From Bacillota bacterium (GTDB taxonomy: Bacteria > Bacillota > Dethiobacteria > DTU022), in the NCBI GenBank assembly GCA_016874655.1, contig VGTO01000013.1, positions 1 to 33,734 of the forward strand: DNA of 33,734 bases, given 5' to 3'. Each line of letters opens with the position of its first letter. Position 1 is the stretch's first letter. The notes below the pieces were generated by a model that saw only the letters and a program-made list of their open reading frames with translations, searched no databases and was not told the origin of the DNA. Made by a program: the position numbers and the translations under genes. This document shows positions 1 through 8,293 of this stretch, one piece after another.

Positions 1-188
1 AAAATTTCCAGAGCCAGATATACAGTTACCCCGGATACTGCAACCGTAAAGAGATTACGTAGCAGGTTACTTTTCAGACCGATCAGACCGATCAACAATG
101 AACCAACCAGGGGTATTAGCACAATCATTAGGGGTAGTAAACTTTCCACAACCAGATCATTAACCTGTAGAACAAATATTTCTGTCAT
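1..188 (-). CDS. Antiporter-like membrane subunit (MrpD/NuoN type), 5' end only
   Basis: The window edge cuts this gene, so only about 62 N-terminal codons are visible. The frame is open from an ATG at 186-188 with a GAGGGG ribosome site 7 nt upstream. The translation starts MTEIFVLQVNDL and runs into two hydrophobic segments containing PLVGSLLIGLIG. That is the usual look of TM1-TM2 in proton-conducting subunits of the complex I/Mrp family. It is divergent from the mrp-like operon starting at 514, so it is probably part of the same bioenergetic locus, which continues left of the window. The exact paralogue cannot be told from the N-terminus, and another polytopic membrane protein is possible. 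Confidence 0.55.
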   Translation of the reverse strand, partial: MTEIFVLQVNDLVVESLLPLMIVLIPLVGSLLIGLIGLKSNLLRNLFTVAVSGVTVYLALEI

Positions 189-315
189 AGATGAGCCCCT
201 CGTCATTTATCGAAAAACAACCAAAACCTCTTATTCGCTTTTCAGCATTGATTTCCTTCTAAAAATATTTTTATTTATATAATTTATCGTCATTCAGATT
301 ATATTTAAAAACAAC

Positions 316-344
316 TTGACATATAAATGAAAATGATTAAGAAT
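316..344 (+). promoter_or_regulatory. Putative sigma-A promoter of the mrp-like operon, overlapped by a Fur-family-like box
   Basis: A perfect -35 TTGACA lies at 316-321. The -10 is poor: TAAGAA at 338-343 with a 16-nt spacer is the best candidate. Across the spacer and -10, TGAAAATGATTAAGA (328-342) matches 11 of 14 defined positions of the Fur 7-1-7 consensus TGATAATNATTATCA. A Fur/PerR/Zur-type repressor site is therefore possible. The leader to the first gene would be about 160 nt. Confidence 0.4.
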
Positions 345-429
345 AATATGGTGACGGGAGGATTTTTTTGCTTTTTCCCGGGTGATTATAAAACATAATG
401 AACAGGCAGTCAATTTTTTTTGTGGTTTT

Positions 430-447
430 TTGTGAATATTTTAACTT
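430..447 (+). promoter_or_regulatory. Rex-like palindrome in the mrp leader
   Basis: TTGTGAATATTTTAACTT matches 11 of 14 fixed positions of the clostridial Rex operator form TTGTTAA-N4-TTAACAA. Rex is an NADH-sensing repressor of anaerobic energy genes. The site lies between the putative promoter and the first gene. Its first six bases could also act as a weak -35 (TTGTGA) with a poor -10 near 454-460. This is a sequence match only. A second palindrome of related type sits in the fdh-rnfCD leader. Confidence 0.35.
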
Positions 448-469
448 ACGAAATATTCTAATCGTTTCC

Positions 470-497
470 AAGATACTGCTTTTTGCTGTATCTTTTT
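470..497 (+). terminator. Terminator-like hairpin just upstream of mrpB (possible attenuator)
   Basis: AAGATAC (470-476) pairs with GTATCTT (488-494). An inner GC/GC pair extends the stem past one mismatch around a T-rich loop, and a short T run follows. The hairpin ends only 3 nt before the GGGAGG ribosome site of mrpB at about 500-505. It could attenuate transcription or occlude initiation. The stem is AU-rich and modest, so it may be incidental. Confidence 0.3.
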
Positions 498-513
498 CAG
501 GGAGGTAGAGTTA

Positions 514-909
514 ATGCACGACTATGTTACAAGGGTTGTTTTTCGCTACATGTTGCTTTTTGTTCTTCTTTATGGTTTGTACGTGATCATGCATGGACAC
601 CTGTCACCCGGTGGCGGTTTTTCAGGTGGCATGATCATCGGCCTTGGCTTGTTGCTTTACATCCTGATCTTCGGTGAGCTCTGGAATGATAGTTTCCGTC
701 AGACCATATTAGATTCTGCCATCATCTTCGTCGGTATTGGCGGCATCATGGAAATCATCAAGTTTATTGTGCCATACGAACATGGGCCGATTGGTGTTAC
801 CGGTACTCTTTTCAGTGTAGGGATTATGTCTGTAGCCAATTTCGGCATCGGCGTCCTCGTCGCCAGCACTATCCTTGGTATTTACTTTATGATCAGCGAG
901 GAGGCTTAA
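514..909 (+). CDS. mrpB: Mrp/Mnh antiporter subunit B (MbhF-like)
   Basis: This 131-residue membrane protein has four hydrophobic helices and the MnhB-family motif PGGGFSGG at residues 32-39, just after the first helix. MrpB is a small structural subunit of multisubunit Na+/H+ antiporters, and its homologue MbhF is part of archaeal membrane-bound hydrogenases. The ATG at 514 follows GGAGGT (501-506) at ideal spacing. It is the first gene of a ten-gene operon and is only 3 nt from mrpC. In classical bacterial mrp operons, mrpB follows a large mrpA. Here no mrpA precedes it. Confidence 0.9.
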   Translation: MHDYVTRVVFRYMLLFVLLYGLYVIMHGHLSPGGGFSGGMIIGLGLLLYILIFGELWNDSFRQTILDSAIIFVGIGGIMEIIKFIVPYEHGPIGVTGTLFSVGIMSVANFGIGVLVASTILGIYFMISEEA

Positions 910-912
910 CTC

Positions 913-1272
913 TTGGATCTTCAACTTTTTCTGCTTAACTTCCCCTATTTTGTAGCTATTATATTGTTTTCAATGGGGACACTGATTGTCCTTACCCAAC
1001 CAAATCTGATAAAAAAAGTGATCGGTATCAATATTCTGCAATCGGCAATTTTCCTCTTTTATATCATTGTAGGCGACATCCACGGGGGAATACCGCCAAT
1101 TTACGATCCCAACCTGCCCGATGCACTCTACATCAATCCACTGCCTTCCTGTTTGATGCTGACCGGGATCGTTGTCGGATTCAGTGTTACTGCATTCGCC
1201 CTGGCTTTAATTGTTAAACTTTATATCTATTATGGAACCATATCGTCACCGAACTTTATGAAAATGAAATAG
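913..1272 (+). CDS. mrpC: Mrp/Mnh antiporter subunit C (NuoK homologue)
   Basis: This 119-residue protein has three predicted membrane helices and the MnhC/NuoK signature: an N-terminal helix, then GINILQSAIFLFYI, then a final helix containing LTGIVVGFSVTAFALALIV. It is the NuoK-type subunit that sits against MrpD in the antiporter and contributes to the lateral ion pathway. The start is a TTG at 913, preceded by GAGGAGG at about 898-904, which overlaps the end of mrpB. Length and helix number are normal for the family. Confidence 0.9.
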   Translation: MDLQLFLLNFPYFVAIILFSMGTLIVLTQPNLIKKVIGINILQSAIFLFYIIVGDIHGGIPPIYDPNLPDALYINPLPSCLMLTGIVVGFSVTAFALALIVKLYIYYGTISSPNFMKMK

Positions 1273-1285
1273 AGGTGTCCCTCTT

Positions 1286-2806
1286 ATGGATGAACTTGTT
1301 CAAAGATTACCCTTTCTTTGTGTGATCGGCACCCTGGTTGCTTCTTTCTGTATGCCGGTTTTGGCCAGGTGGAAAAAAGAGCTCTGTGCACCTCTGGCCA
1401 CCCTGGTTAGCGGCTCAGTTTTTATAGTTTCTATCTTCATTGCCCACTATGTGATGCAGGGAAACATTATCCGTTACGGGGTTTCTGGCTGGGCCCCTCC
1501 CTGGGGCATTGAAATTGTAGTCGACCCGATTACAAGCCTGATGATTATGTTGCTTTCAGGAATCTGTTTTTTGATCTGCATCTATAGTTTTGCTGCAATC
1601 AAACACGAACTCGAACGAATTGTTACCGGGTGGTATTATGCCGCATATTTACTTTGTATGGCCGGGATGATCGGCCTGGTGATTTCCAACGATGTGTTTA
1701 ATATGTATGTTTTTATCGAAGTGACCGGGATCAGCGCTGTCGCCCTGGTGGCAAGCAAAGGTACCCGTGAGGCTACCGAAGCGGCTCTCAAGTATCTGCT
1801 TCTGGCAACTATCGGTTCAGGGTTTATTCTCTTTGGCATCGGTTTTATCTACATGATTACCGGCAACTTAAATATTACTTTCATTGCCCAGGAACTGGAC
1901 CCGGTAAAAGGTAATTATCCATTTTTAATTTGGACAGCCATCAGTTTCCTGGTAGTCGGTTTTGGCGTAAAGTCAGCGTTTTTCCCGCTGCACCTCTGGC
2001 TACCTGATGCCCACTCTTCGGCACCTTCTCCATCGAGTGCTGTTCTTTCTGCTTTGGTCGTTAAAGTTTATATCATTGCCTTCATGAAGATTCTCTTCAT
2101 TGCCTTTGGTCTGGAAATATTCCATGAAACCTTCATTCGCCACCTGATCCTGGTGCTGGCAGTAATTGCCATGCTGGCAGGTTCATTTTTTGCTTTTGTG
2201 CAAATTGAACTTAAAAGGCGCCTGGCTTATTCCACTGTTGCCCAGATCGGTTATATCTATCTCGGCATTGGACTGGGCACCCCCTGGGGTCTGGCTGCCG
2301 GGTTACTGCACATTCTGGTTCATGCTTTTATGAAGACCTGTCTATTTCTCTGCGCCGGCGCCATCTATTATCAAACCGGCCGCAAGAAGGTCAATGATTT
2401 TTCCGGGATGGGCTATAAAATGCCCATTACAATGGGTGCTTTTACGATAGCAGCATTCTCGATGGTCGGCATTCCGCTGTTCGGCGGTTTTATCAGTAAG
2501 TATGGTCTGGCGCTGGGCAGCCTTGAAGCTGACCTGCCGATATTAATTTTGGTGATCATTTTAAGTGGTTTGCTTAATGCAACTTATTATTTTCCGATTA
2601 TTGGCCAGGCTTATTTTACCCAGGAAGACCACGCCGTGCACCACACTGATGGCGGACATTCTGAACCGAAAAAATTTCAGCGCGATCAAATTCCCCTCAG
2701 CATGCTGGTGCCAATTATCATCCTTGCATTGGGGATCATTTACCTTGGCATTTTCCCTGGCACAGTCCTTAATTTTATTAACCAGACAGTAGCCATGCTG
2801 CTTTAG
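1286..2806 (+). CDS. mrpD: Mrp/Mnh antiporter subunit D (NuoN/NuoM-type ion-translocating subunit)
   Basis: This 506-residue polytopic protein has the Proton_antipo_M core. The conserved charged residues of ion-translocating subunits are visible: Glu145 in NMYVFIEVTGIS, Lys229 in GFGVKSAFFPLHLWLPDAHS and Lys260 in LSALVVKVY. A broken-helix segment around KRRLAYSTVAQIGY follows. Its place directly after mrpC mirrors canonical mrp operons. A His-rich cytoplasmic loop (DHAVHHTDGGHSEP) lies near residue 450. Initiation is at ATG 1286 behind an AGAGGTG site. Confidence 0.92.
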   Translation: MDELVQRLPFLCVIGTLVASFCMPVLARWKKELCAPLATLVSGSVFIVSIFIAHYVMQGNIIRYGVSGWAPPWGIEIVVDPITSLMIMLLSGICFLICIYSFAAIKHELERIVTGWYYAAYLLCMAGMIGLVISNDVFNMYVFIEVTGISAVALVASKGTREATEAALKYLLLATIGSGFILFGIGFIYMITGNLNITFIAQELDPVKGNYPFLIWTAISFLVVGFGVKSAFFPLHLWLPDAHSSAPSPSSAVLSALVVKVYIIAFMKILFIAFGLEIFHETFIRHLILVLAVIAMLAGSFFAFVQIELKRRLAYSTVAQIGYIYLGIGLGTPWGLAAGLLHILVHAFMKTCLFLCAGAIYYQTGRKKVNDFSGMGYKMPITMGAFTIAAFSMVGIPLFGGFISKYGLALGSLEADLPILILVIILSGLLNATYYFPIIGQAYFTQEDHAVHHTDGGHSEPKKFQRDQIPLSMLVPIIILALGIIYLGIFPGTVLNFINQTVAMLL

Positions 2807-2837
2807 ATTTGTAAGACGATGCTCGGAGGTGGATTAA

Positions 2838-3353
2838 TTGTTTTCCAGAATTAGAAGTGACCTTTTTGGCGCCTTGTTTATCTTTTCGCTGTTGCTGGCT
2901 TTCTGGCTGCTAATCTCAGCCAGTATCCACTGGCAGCATATCTTGGTAGGTGTAATATTTTGTTTCATTCTTACCATATTCTGGAGCAATCTGACTATTG
3001 CTGCCGATATTAAAACCGGGTTTAATCTAAAGCAGCTTTTTATGTTGTTAAAATATTTCTTTTTCCTCGGTATTGATATCGTAATCGCTAACATAGGTGT
3101 GGCCTTAATTGTGCTTAATCCTAAAAAGCCTATTTCTCCCGGTATTGTAATCATGCGCTGTGATCTTGAACGAAGCTTGTCACGGGTTTTATATGTGAAC
3201 TCGATTACCCTGACTCCCGGCACAATTACGGTTGAACTGGAAGGTAACCTGTTGATCGTTCATGCCTTAACCGAAGATGTTGCTCATGGGGTGGAGGATT
3301 GGGCCCTGTATCGCAGACTGCAGGAAGTGGAGGGTATTTATAATAATGGTTGA
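2838..3353 (+). CDS. mrpE: Mrp/Mnh antiporter subunit E
   Basis: This 171-residue MnhE-family protein has N-terminal membrane helices (about residues 10-50 and 65-95) followed by a soluble tail. The family motif NSITLTPGT is at residues 121-129. MrpE is a peripheral subunit of Na+/H+ antiporters and equals MbhA in archaeal Mbh. The start is TTG 2838 with a strong GGAGGTGG site at 2825-2832. The 3' end overlaps the start of mrpF by 8 bp, which suggests translational coupling. Confidence 0.9.
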   Translation: MFSRIRSDLFGALFIFSLLLAFWLLISASIHWQHILVGVIFCFILTIFWSNLTIAADIKTGFNLKQLFMLLKYFFFLGIDIVIANIGVALIVLNPKKPISPGIVIMRCDLERSLSRVLYVNSITLTPGTITVELEGNLLIVHALTEDVAHGVEDWALYRRLQEVEGIYNNG

Positions 3354-3612
3354 AATAGCACTTTATGCTTTAGTTTTCGGGCTAATCATCATTTCCCTAC
3401 TCTCAATCGCCCGTGCCTATAGTGGGCCAACGGTTTTGGATCGGGTAGTGGCGATGAACATGATTACCACTAATGTTGTATTGACGATCTTGATTTTTGC
3501 TTATCTTGACAATAGCTTCTACTACGTTGATGTCGCGTTTGTTTTTGTACTTGGCGCTTTTATCGGAACGCTTTGTATCCTTAAACTATTGCGCGAAGGC
3601 CATATTCTGTAA
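3346..3612 (+). CDS. mrpF: Mrp/Mnh antiporter subunit F
   Basis: This 88-residue protein has three helices and carries the MnhF signature RAYSGPTVLDRVVAMN (residues 23-38), with the conserved Asp32. The frame is open further upstream, but the family N-terminus and a purine-rich GTGGAGGG site at 3328-3335 favour the ATG at 3346. That start overlaps the last codons of mrpE. Three-helix MrpF packs with MrpG and MrpE in the antiporter and corresponds to MbhB. Length is typical. Confidence 0.9.
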   Translation: MVEIALYALVFGLIIISLLSIARAYSGPTVLDRVVAMNMITTNVVLTILIFAYLDNSFYYVDVAFVFVLGAFIGTLCILKLLREGHIL

Positions 3613-3651
3613 CCGCCTGGCGCAATAAAAAAAGATTTGAGGTGTTTTAAT

Positions 3652-4053
3652 ATGATTTTTGTACAGCAAGTGATTCCCTATGTTGCGCTCTTTTTCATCT
3701 TTAGTGGATTCTTTTTTCTGTTGGTCGGTGTTGTGGGTCTGCTCCGTCTTCCTGATGTCTATACCCGGATGCATGCTATGGGCAAATGCGATACCTTAGG
3801 TACGGGTATGGTGCTAATCGGGCTGATGCTGCTTTTCGCGGATATAACCAATGTTACTAAGTTGCTTTTAATCGCTGCGATGATTGCCACAATTAATCCC
3901 GTGGTCACTCACCTGATTGCCAAAACAGCTTATAACAGGGGCACGCCGATGGCTGAAGGCAGCTTCTTAATTAATGACTACGTAGCCTCTCAACGGCGCC
4001 GGAGAAGACAGCCTCTGGTTACAGAACCAGAGAAAGGCGGAGATATCTGTTGA
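3652..4053 (+). CDS. mrpG: Mrp/Mnh antiporter subunit G
   Basis: This 133-residue MnhG/PhaG family protein has the family block LRLPDVYTRMHAMGKCDTLG at residues 31-50, between helices 1 and 2, and a third helix after it. A basic tail (SQRRRRRQP) follows. The ATG at 3652 is chosen over an in-frame upstream TTG at 3637, because GAGGTG (3639-3644) is correctly spaced for the ATG and the TTG lies inside the ribosome site. The stop overlaps the TTG start of the next gene. Confidence 0.9.
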   Translation: MIFVQQVIPYVALFFIFSGFFFLLVGVVGLLRLPDVYTRMHAMGKCDTLGTGMVLIGLMLLFADITNVTKLLLIAAMIATINPVVTHLIAKTAYNRGTPMAEGSFLINDYVASQRRRRRQPLVTEPEKGGDIC

Positions 4054-4292
4054 CCACTGATATGTTATTATTTTTGCTGCTGATAATCTTAATTGTAAGC
4101 ACTTTTTCGATCTTTATCTTCAAGGATCTGCTTTATATCGTGATCATCTTTGGAGCTTTCAGTATGGTAATGTCCCTGATCTGGCAGCAGCTTAATTCGC
4201 CTGACCTGGCCATTACTGAAGCGGCTGTAGGTATTGGAATGACAGTATTAATGGTAACTGTGGTTACCAAGGTTGGGAGGCGTCCCCAGTGA
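4050..4292 (+). CDS. DUF4040/MbhD-like small membrane subunit (part of MrpA C-terminus)
   Basis: This 80-residue, three-helix protein contains PDLAITEAAVGIGM (residues 51-64), the signature of the DUF4040/MbhD domain. In bacterial MrpA this domain is fused near the C-terminus; in archaeal Mbh/Mrp complexes it is the separate subunit MbhD. Glu57 in this motif lies in the ion pathway region of the homologues. The TTG start at 4050 overlaps the mrpG stop (TTGA), so the two are coupled. The 3' end likewise overlaps the following gene by 4 bp. Confidence 0.85.
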   Translation: MTTDMLLFLLLIILIVSTFSIFIFKDLLYIVIIFGAFSMVMSLIWQQLNSPDLAITEAAVGIGMTVLMVTVVTKVGRRPQ

Positions 4293-4618
4293 AAAACCTG
4301 CCCCGTGTTTTATTTTACGTCATGTCAATTGTTCTGGTTGGGCTGATCTCTTTTATGCTGATGCTGGCAGTAACCGAAATGCCTATCTACGGCAATTTAG
4401 ATAACCCGACAAATAACTATGTTTATGAGCGTTATGTGTATGAGGGGGTTCATGAAAGCGGCGGTTTGAATATGGTGGGCAATATTTTGATCGATTACCG
4501 GGGCTACGATACACTGCTTGAGTCAACGGTACTATTTACAACCGTTATATCAATTATGCTGGTCTGGGGCACAAGCAGCACCGGCCGTAAAGAGAAAGAA
4601 CATGAAACTCACCATTAA
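4289..4618 (+). CDS. MbhE-like subunit (extreme C-terminal domain of MrpA)
   Basis: This 109-residue protein has one helix near the N-terminus (about 7-29), an extracytoplasmic loop, and a second helix after IDYRGYDTLLESTVLF (residues 68-83). That motif is the MrpA C-terminal/MbhE signature (RGFDT-x-xE). The start is GTG 4289, overlapping the preceding stop by 4 bp. With the gene before it, it supplies in split form the parts that a canonical MrpA carries fused to its antiporter domain. Confidence 0.82.
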   Translation: MKNLPRVLFYVMSIVLVGLISFMLMLAVTEMPIYGNLDNPTNNYVYERYVYEGVHESGGLNMVGNILIDYRGYDTLLESTVLFTTVISIMLVWGTSSTGRKEKEHETHH

Positions 4619-4657
4619 CACCTGTTCTGTGACCTGACGGGAAAGGAAGATCTTCTA

Positions 4658-6139
4658 ATGGATTACATCTTATATTTGCCTCTCTTCATGATTGTCTTTC
4701 CCCTGGTTGGAGCGCTGTTTACCGGACTGGCTAAAGAAGAAAATGACCGGGCCCGCAACATAATGGCTGTAGCAGTCAGCCTGATCAGCGCCGCAGCTAT
4801 GGTCCTGGTCCTGATCCATTATGTTAATTATGGGGAATGGTCAATTCTGCTGCACCAGGTTGCTCCCGGCCTTGAAATAAAATTGCGCGTTGATCCCCTG
4901 GCCGCCCTCTTCGGCGGCACAGCTGCCATCCTCTGGTTTTTCTCTGTTGTCTACTCTACCGGCTACATGGCTCACGAACACGCCCGTCGCCGTTACTTTA
5001 TTTTTTACCTGCTCTCACTTAGTATGACCATGGGTGTAGCACTCGCGGCAAACCTTTTAACACTTTACCTCTTTTATGAATTTCTAACCCTCTTCACTTA
5101 CCCCCTGGTTATCCATGAAGAAAACGACGAAGCCAAAAAAGCAGGTATTCGCTATCTGATCTACAGTTTTTTTGGAGCCGGTCTGATCCTGATTGGTTTG
5201 ATTATTACTTACGGTAATGCGGGAACACTTGAGTTTGCCCGTGGCGGCATCATTAACCCCGCGACCGGATCACCATTCCTGCTACAGCTGGCCTTCCTCT
5301 GCCTTATCTTCGGATTTGGTGTAAAAGCAGCGGTCATGCCACTGCATGCCTGGCTCCCTTCAGCCATGGCAGCCCCGACTCCGGTCAGCGCTCTTTTACA
5401 CGCTGTTGCCGTTGTTAAATCAGGGGTTTTTGGCATTTTACGTAGCATGTACTCGGTTTTCGGGATTACAGCCCTGATCAGTTTAAATTTAGGTTATTTT
5501 GTGGCCGCACTGGTATCGGTAACCATCCTGACGGCCTCGATTATTGCCATGCAACAGGATGTGCTGAAGCGGCGTCTCGCTTATTCCACGATCAGCCAGC
5601 TTGGTTATATTACCTTGGGCGCCGGCCTTTTCAATGTAATCGGGCTAACCGGTGGCCTGCTGCATATTATTAATCATGCTTTACTGAAGATTACCCTCTT
5701 TTTCTGTGCCGGAGCGATCATAACCGTTACCGGTAAGAAAAAAATCAGTGAGCTTAACGGCCTCGGCAAGCGAATGCCGCTGACCATGATCGCTTTTACG
5801 ATTGCAGCCATCGGCATGATCGGCATCCCACCGGTTAACGGCTTCATCTCAAAGTGGTACCTGATCCAGGGCAGTTTAGAAAGCGGCGCCTGGATCTTTA
5901 TTGTGGTGTTGATCGGCAGCGCCCTTCTAAATGCAGCTTACTTTTTGCCGATTATCATCGCCGCCTTCTTTAAGGAAGGCAACTTCGAGCCGGTCAAGGG
6001 TCCTGAAGCTCCGCTATCGATGTTGCTGCCAATCTTAATTTTAGTTGCCGGTTGTCTTGTTGTTGGTACTAACCTGCAATTGACTGTACCATACCTACAG
6101 AACATAGCCGAATACCTTTTCTACGCAGGAGGTAATTAA
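4658..6139 (+). CDS. NuoL/MrpA-type antiporter subunit, 493 residues
   Basis: This polytopic Proton_antipo_M protein has the ion-translocation residues Glu141 (LFYEFLTLFTYPL), Lys223 (GFGVKAAVMPLHAWLPSAMA) and Lys254 (LLHAVAVVKSG). The LHAVAVVKSG form is closer to the MrpA N-terminal domain and NuoL than to MrpD. It may therefore stand in for the missing MrpA antiporter module. It lacks the long C-terminal extension of MrpA, whose domains are the two preceding small genes. It starts at ATG 4658 behind GGAAAGGAAG, and the next gene follows after 2 nt. Confidence 0.85.
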   Translation: MDYILYLPLFMIVFPLVGALFTGLAKEENDRARNIMAVAVSLISAAAMVLVLIHYVNYGEWSILLHQVAPGLEIKLRVDPLAALFGGTAAILWFFSVVYSTGYMAHEHARRRYFIFYLLSLSMTMGVALAANLLTLYLFYEFLTLFTYPLVIHEENDEAKKAGIRYLIYSFFGAGLILIGLIITYGNAGTLEFARGGIINPATGSPFLLQLAFLCLIFGFGVKAAVMPLHAWLPSAMAAPTPVSALLHAVAVVKSGVFGILRSMYSVFGITALISLNLGYFVAALVSVTILTASIIAMQQDVLKRRLAYSTISQLGYITLGAGLFNVIGLTGGLLHIINHALLKITLFFCAGAIITVTGKKKISELNGLGKRMPLTMIAFTIAAIGMIGIPPVNGFISKWYLIQGSLESGAWIFIVVLIGSALLNAAYFLPIIIAAFFKEGNFEPVKGPEAPLSMLLPILILVAGCLVVGTNLQLTVPYLQNIAEYLFYAGGN

Positions 6140-6141
6140 TT

Positions 6142-8139
6142 ATGGCCCGGGAAATTTTTTCTGGCTTGCCTTTAATTGCTGTTCTCATTCCACTTGTCGC
6201 TTTCGCCATGATCATCATCGCCGGAAAGTTACCCTGGTGGCGTAACACCTGGTCGCTAATCGGCAGCGCTGGCACCCTTGTCGCCGTGGCCTTAATGTAC
6301 CCCCTAATCGCAGCCGGTAAAATAATAACTTATGAACTGCCCATGATTATCACTCCGCTAAACCTCACCTTTCGGGTTGACGGGTTCAGCTTTTTTATGG
6401 CCCTGATTGCCTCATTCATTTGGCTGATGGCAACCATCTTTGCGATTGAATACATGAACCATGAGAAAAACCAGGGGCGCTTTTTTATATTTTTCATGCT
6501 AACCCTGGCCGGAACAATTGGTGTTCCCCTGGCCGGTGACCTGCTCTCGCTGCTCCTCTTTTTTGAGTTGATGTCTCTCGCTTCTTACGTACTGGTCGTT
6601 CACACTCAAACCAGGGAAGCATACAGCGCCGGCGATATATACCTTTACTTAGGAGTCTTCGGAGGCATGTGCCTCTTAACGGCAATGGGGTTGATCTATT
6701 TCAGCACCGGTTCCCTGGCTATTATCTCGCTCGCCGGTTTAGCCCAGAGTGGTAATGCTATCATGCAGGTTGCCATGGTCCTGTTGATCTTAGGTTTCGG
6801 CATTAAAGCCGGTATGGTTCCGCTACATATCTGGTTGCCTAAAGCGCACCCAGTAGCCCCGGCGCCGGCCAGTGCTCTACTTTCCGGGATTATGATCAAA
6901 ACCGGAGCCTACGGCATCATCAGGACGCTCAGCTTGATTTACGCTCCGGAGCAAGGTTCTGCTGCGCACAGCACCGCAGCAGATGTTGCCGGTGCCCTCT
7001 GGGCTCAACTTGCCGGAAGCGGCTACGTTATCATCTGGTTCGGCATTGTCACCATGTTTTTTGGAGTCTGTATGGCTTTAATTCAGGATAACATCAAAAA
7101 AATGCTGGCCTGCAGCAGTATCAGTCAGATCGGTTACATTATTATGGGCGCCGGGGTTGCCGCCTACCTCGGTTACGAAGGAGCAATGGGCCTGGCCGGA
7201 TCCGCTTATCATATTCTTAATCACGCCTTCTTTAAATCTACACTCTTTCTCGCCGCTGGAGCAATTGCCTACCTGACTGGCGAACTTGATATGACTAAAC
7301 TGGGCGGGCTGCGGCATAAACTGCCTTTCACGTCAATTGTTGTCCTGATTGCCTCCCTCGGTATCATTGGTATACCGCTTTTTAATGGTTACGCCAGTAA
7401 AACGCTGCTGCACCATGCCATTGTTGAAGCCTATGAACACCACCACTGGATATCGCTCTCGATCGCCGAAAAAATCTTCACCATTACCAGTGCCGGTACA
7501 GTCTGTTACTTTCTTAAATTCCTCTACTTTGTTTTCTGGCGCCCGGCGCCTGATAACCTTGACCAGGTGAAAAGAGAACCGCTACTGATGAAAATAAGTA
7601 TGGGTTTTTTAGCGGTAGTGATGGTTTTTATCGGCTTCTCGCCCAACTTTACGCTTAAAAAGATGGTTGGGCCGGTCTTAAATTCCTTTAACCTTGATGA
7701 GCACGGGGTGGAATACCTGCTTAAAATAAACTTTTGGAAAGCCGGCGATCTACTGGCTGTCGCTCTTGCCCTGGGGCTCGGTATCGTCTTCTTCTATCTT
7801 GTCCAGCGTTTCAACCTGTACCGGTTGCAAGTACCCTACTGGCTGGGCGCTGATTTTCTGGGCGCTTTCTTGAGCAGGGCAGCAATTCTTCTCTGGTTTA
7901 TAATCACCTTGCCCTTTATTGCCCTCCAGAATTTAAGCGGTAAAATATCAGGGAGGTTTTATCGCAAAGGATTTTTATTCCTGCAAAACGTCGATTACCG
8001 ACCCGGGCAATCTGCGGTATTCAGAACAGTGAATATCAGCAACATCGACTTCAGTATGATCCTGGTTCTGGTCTCCCTAAGCATCATCCTTACTGTTGTT
8101 TTCTACATAAGATTTGGACTGAGGATTTTCGGTCTTTAA
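6142..8139 (+). CDS. Second NuoL/MrpD-type antiporter subunit with C-terminal extension, 665 residues
   Basis: The first ~500 residues form a Proton_antipo_M domain with Glu142 (LLFFELMSLASYV), Lys222 (GFGIKAGMVPLHIWLPKAH) and Lys253 (GIMIKTGAYG). About 150 extra residues follow: a further helix near 530-550, an amphipathic linker, and a last helix at about 640-660. The layout resembles HyfB or long NuoL-like subunits of energy-converting complexes. It starts at ATG 6142, directly after GCAGGAGG in the end of the previous gene, and is the last gene of the operon. It is the third complete antiporter-type subunit here. Confidence 0.83.
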   Translation: MAREIFSGLPLIAVLIPLVAFAMIIIAGKLPWWRNTWSLIGSAGTLVAVALMYPLIAAGKIITYELPMIITPLNLTFRVDGFSFFMALIASFIWLMATIFAIEYMNHEKNQGRFFIFFMLTLAGTIGVPLAGDLLSLLLFFELMSLASYVLVVHTQTREAYSAGDIYLYLGVFGGMCLLTAMGLIYFSTGSLAIISLAGLAQSGNAIMQVAMVLLILGFGIKAGMVPLHIWLPKAHPVAPAPASALLSGIMIKTGAYGIIRTLSLIYAPEQGSAAHSTAADVAGALWAQLAGSGYVIIWFGIVTMFFGVCMALIQDNIKKMLACSSISQIGYIIMGAGVAAYLGYEGAMGLAGSAYHILNHAFFKSTLFLAAGAIAYLTGELDMTKLGGLRHKLPFTSIVVLIASLGIIGIPLFNGYASKTLLHHAIVEAYEHHHWISLSIAEKIFTITSAGTVCYFLKFLYFVFWRPAPDNLDQVKREPLLMKISMGFLAVVMVFIGFSPNFTLKKMVGPVLNSFNLDEHGVEYLLKINFWKAGDLLAVALALGLGIVFFYLVQRFNLYRLQVPYWLGADFLGAFLSRAAILLWFIITLPFIALQNLSGKISGRFYRKGFLFLQNVDYRPGQSAVFRTVNISNIDFSMILVLVSLSIILTVVFYIRFGLRIFGL

Positions 8140-8293
8140 AATAAAGGTAAAGCACAATAGTTATCTAAGGGATAAAACGTATACCATATTATCTGGGAAC
8201 TATCCTCCGGGATCTAAACCTTATCTAAAAAACCTTCATAAATATATACACGTTTACGTAAAAGCTACTATTTTAGAATTGTTGGGCTAATGA

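Noticed and set aside
192-263. 23-codon open frame in the mrp upstream gap
   Set aside because: It has no ribosome site and lies over the translation signals of the divergent antiporter gene.
8253-8262. Perfect palindrome TTTACGTAAA as an operator
   Set aside because: It is short and lies downstream of one operon and beyond the end of the other; there is no promoter nearby.
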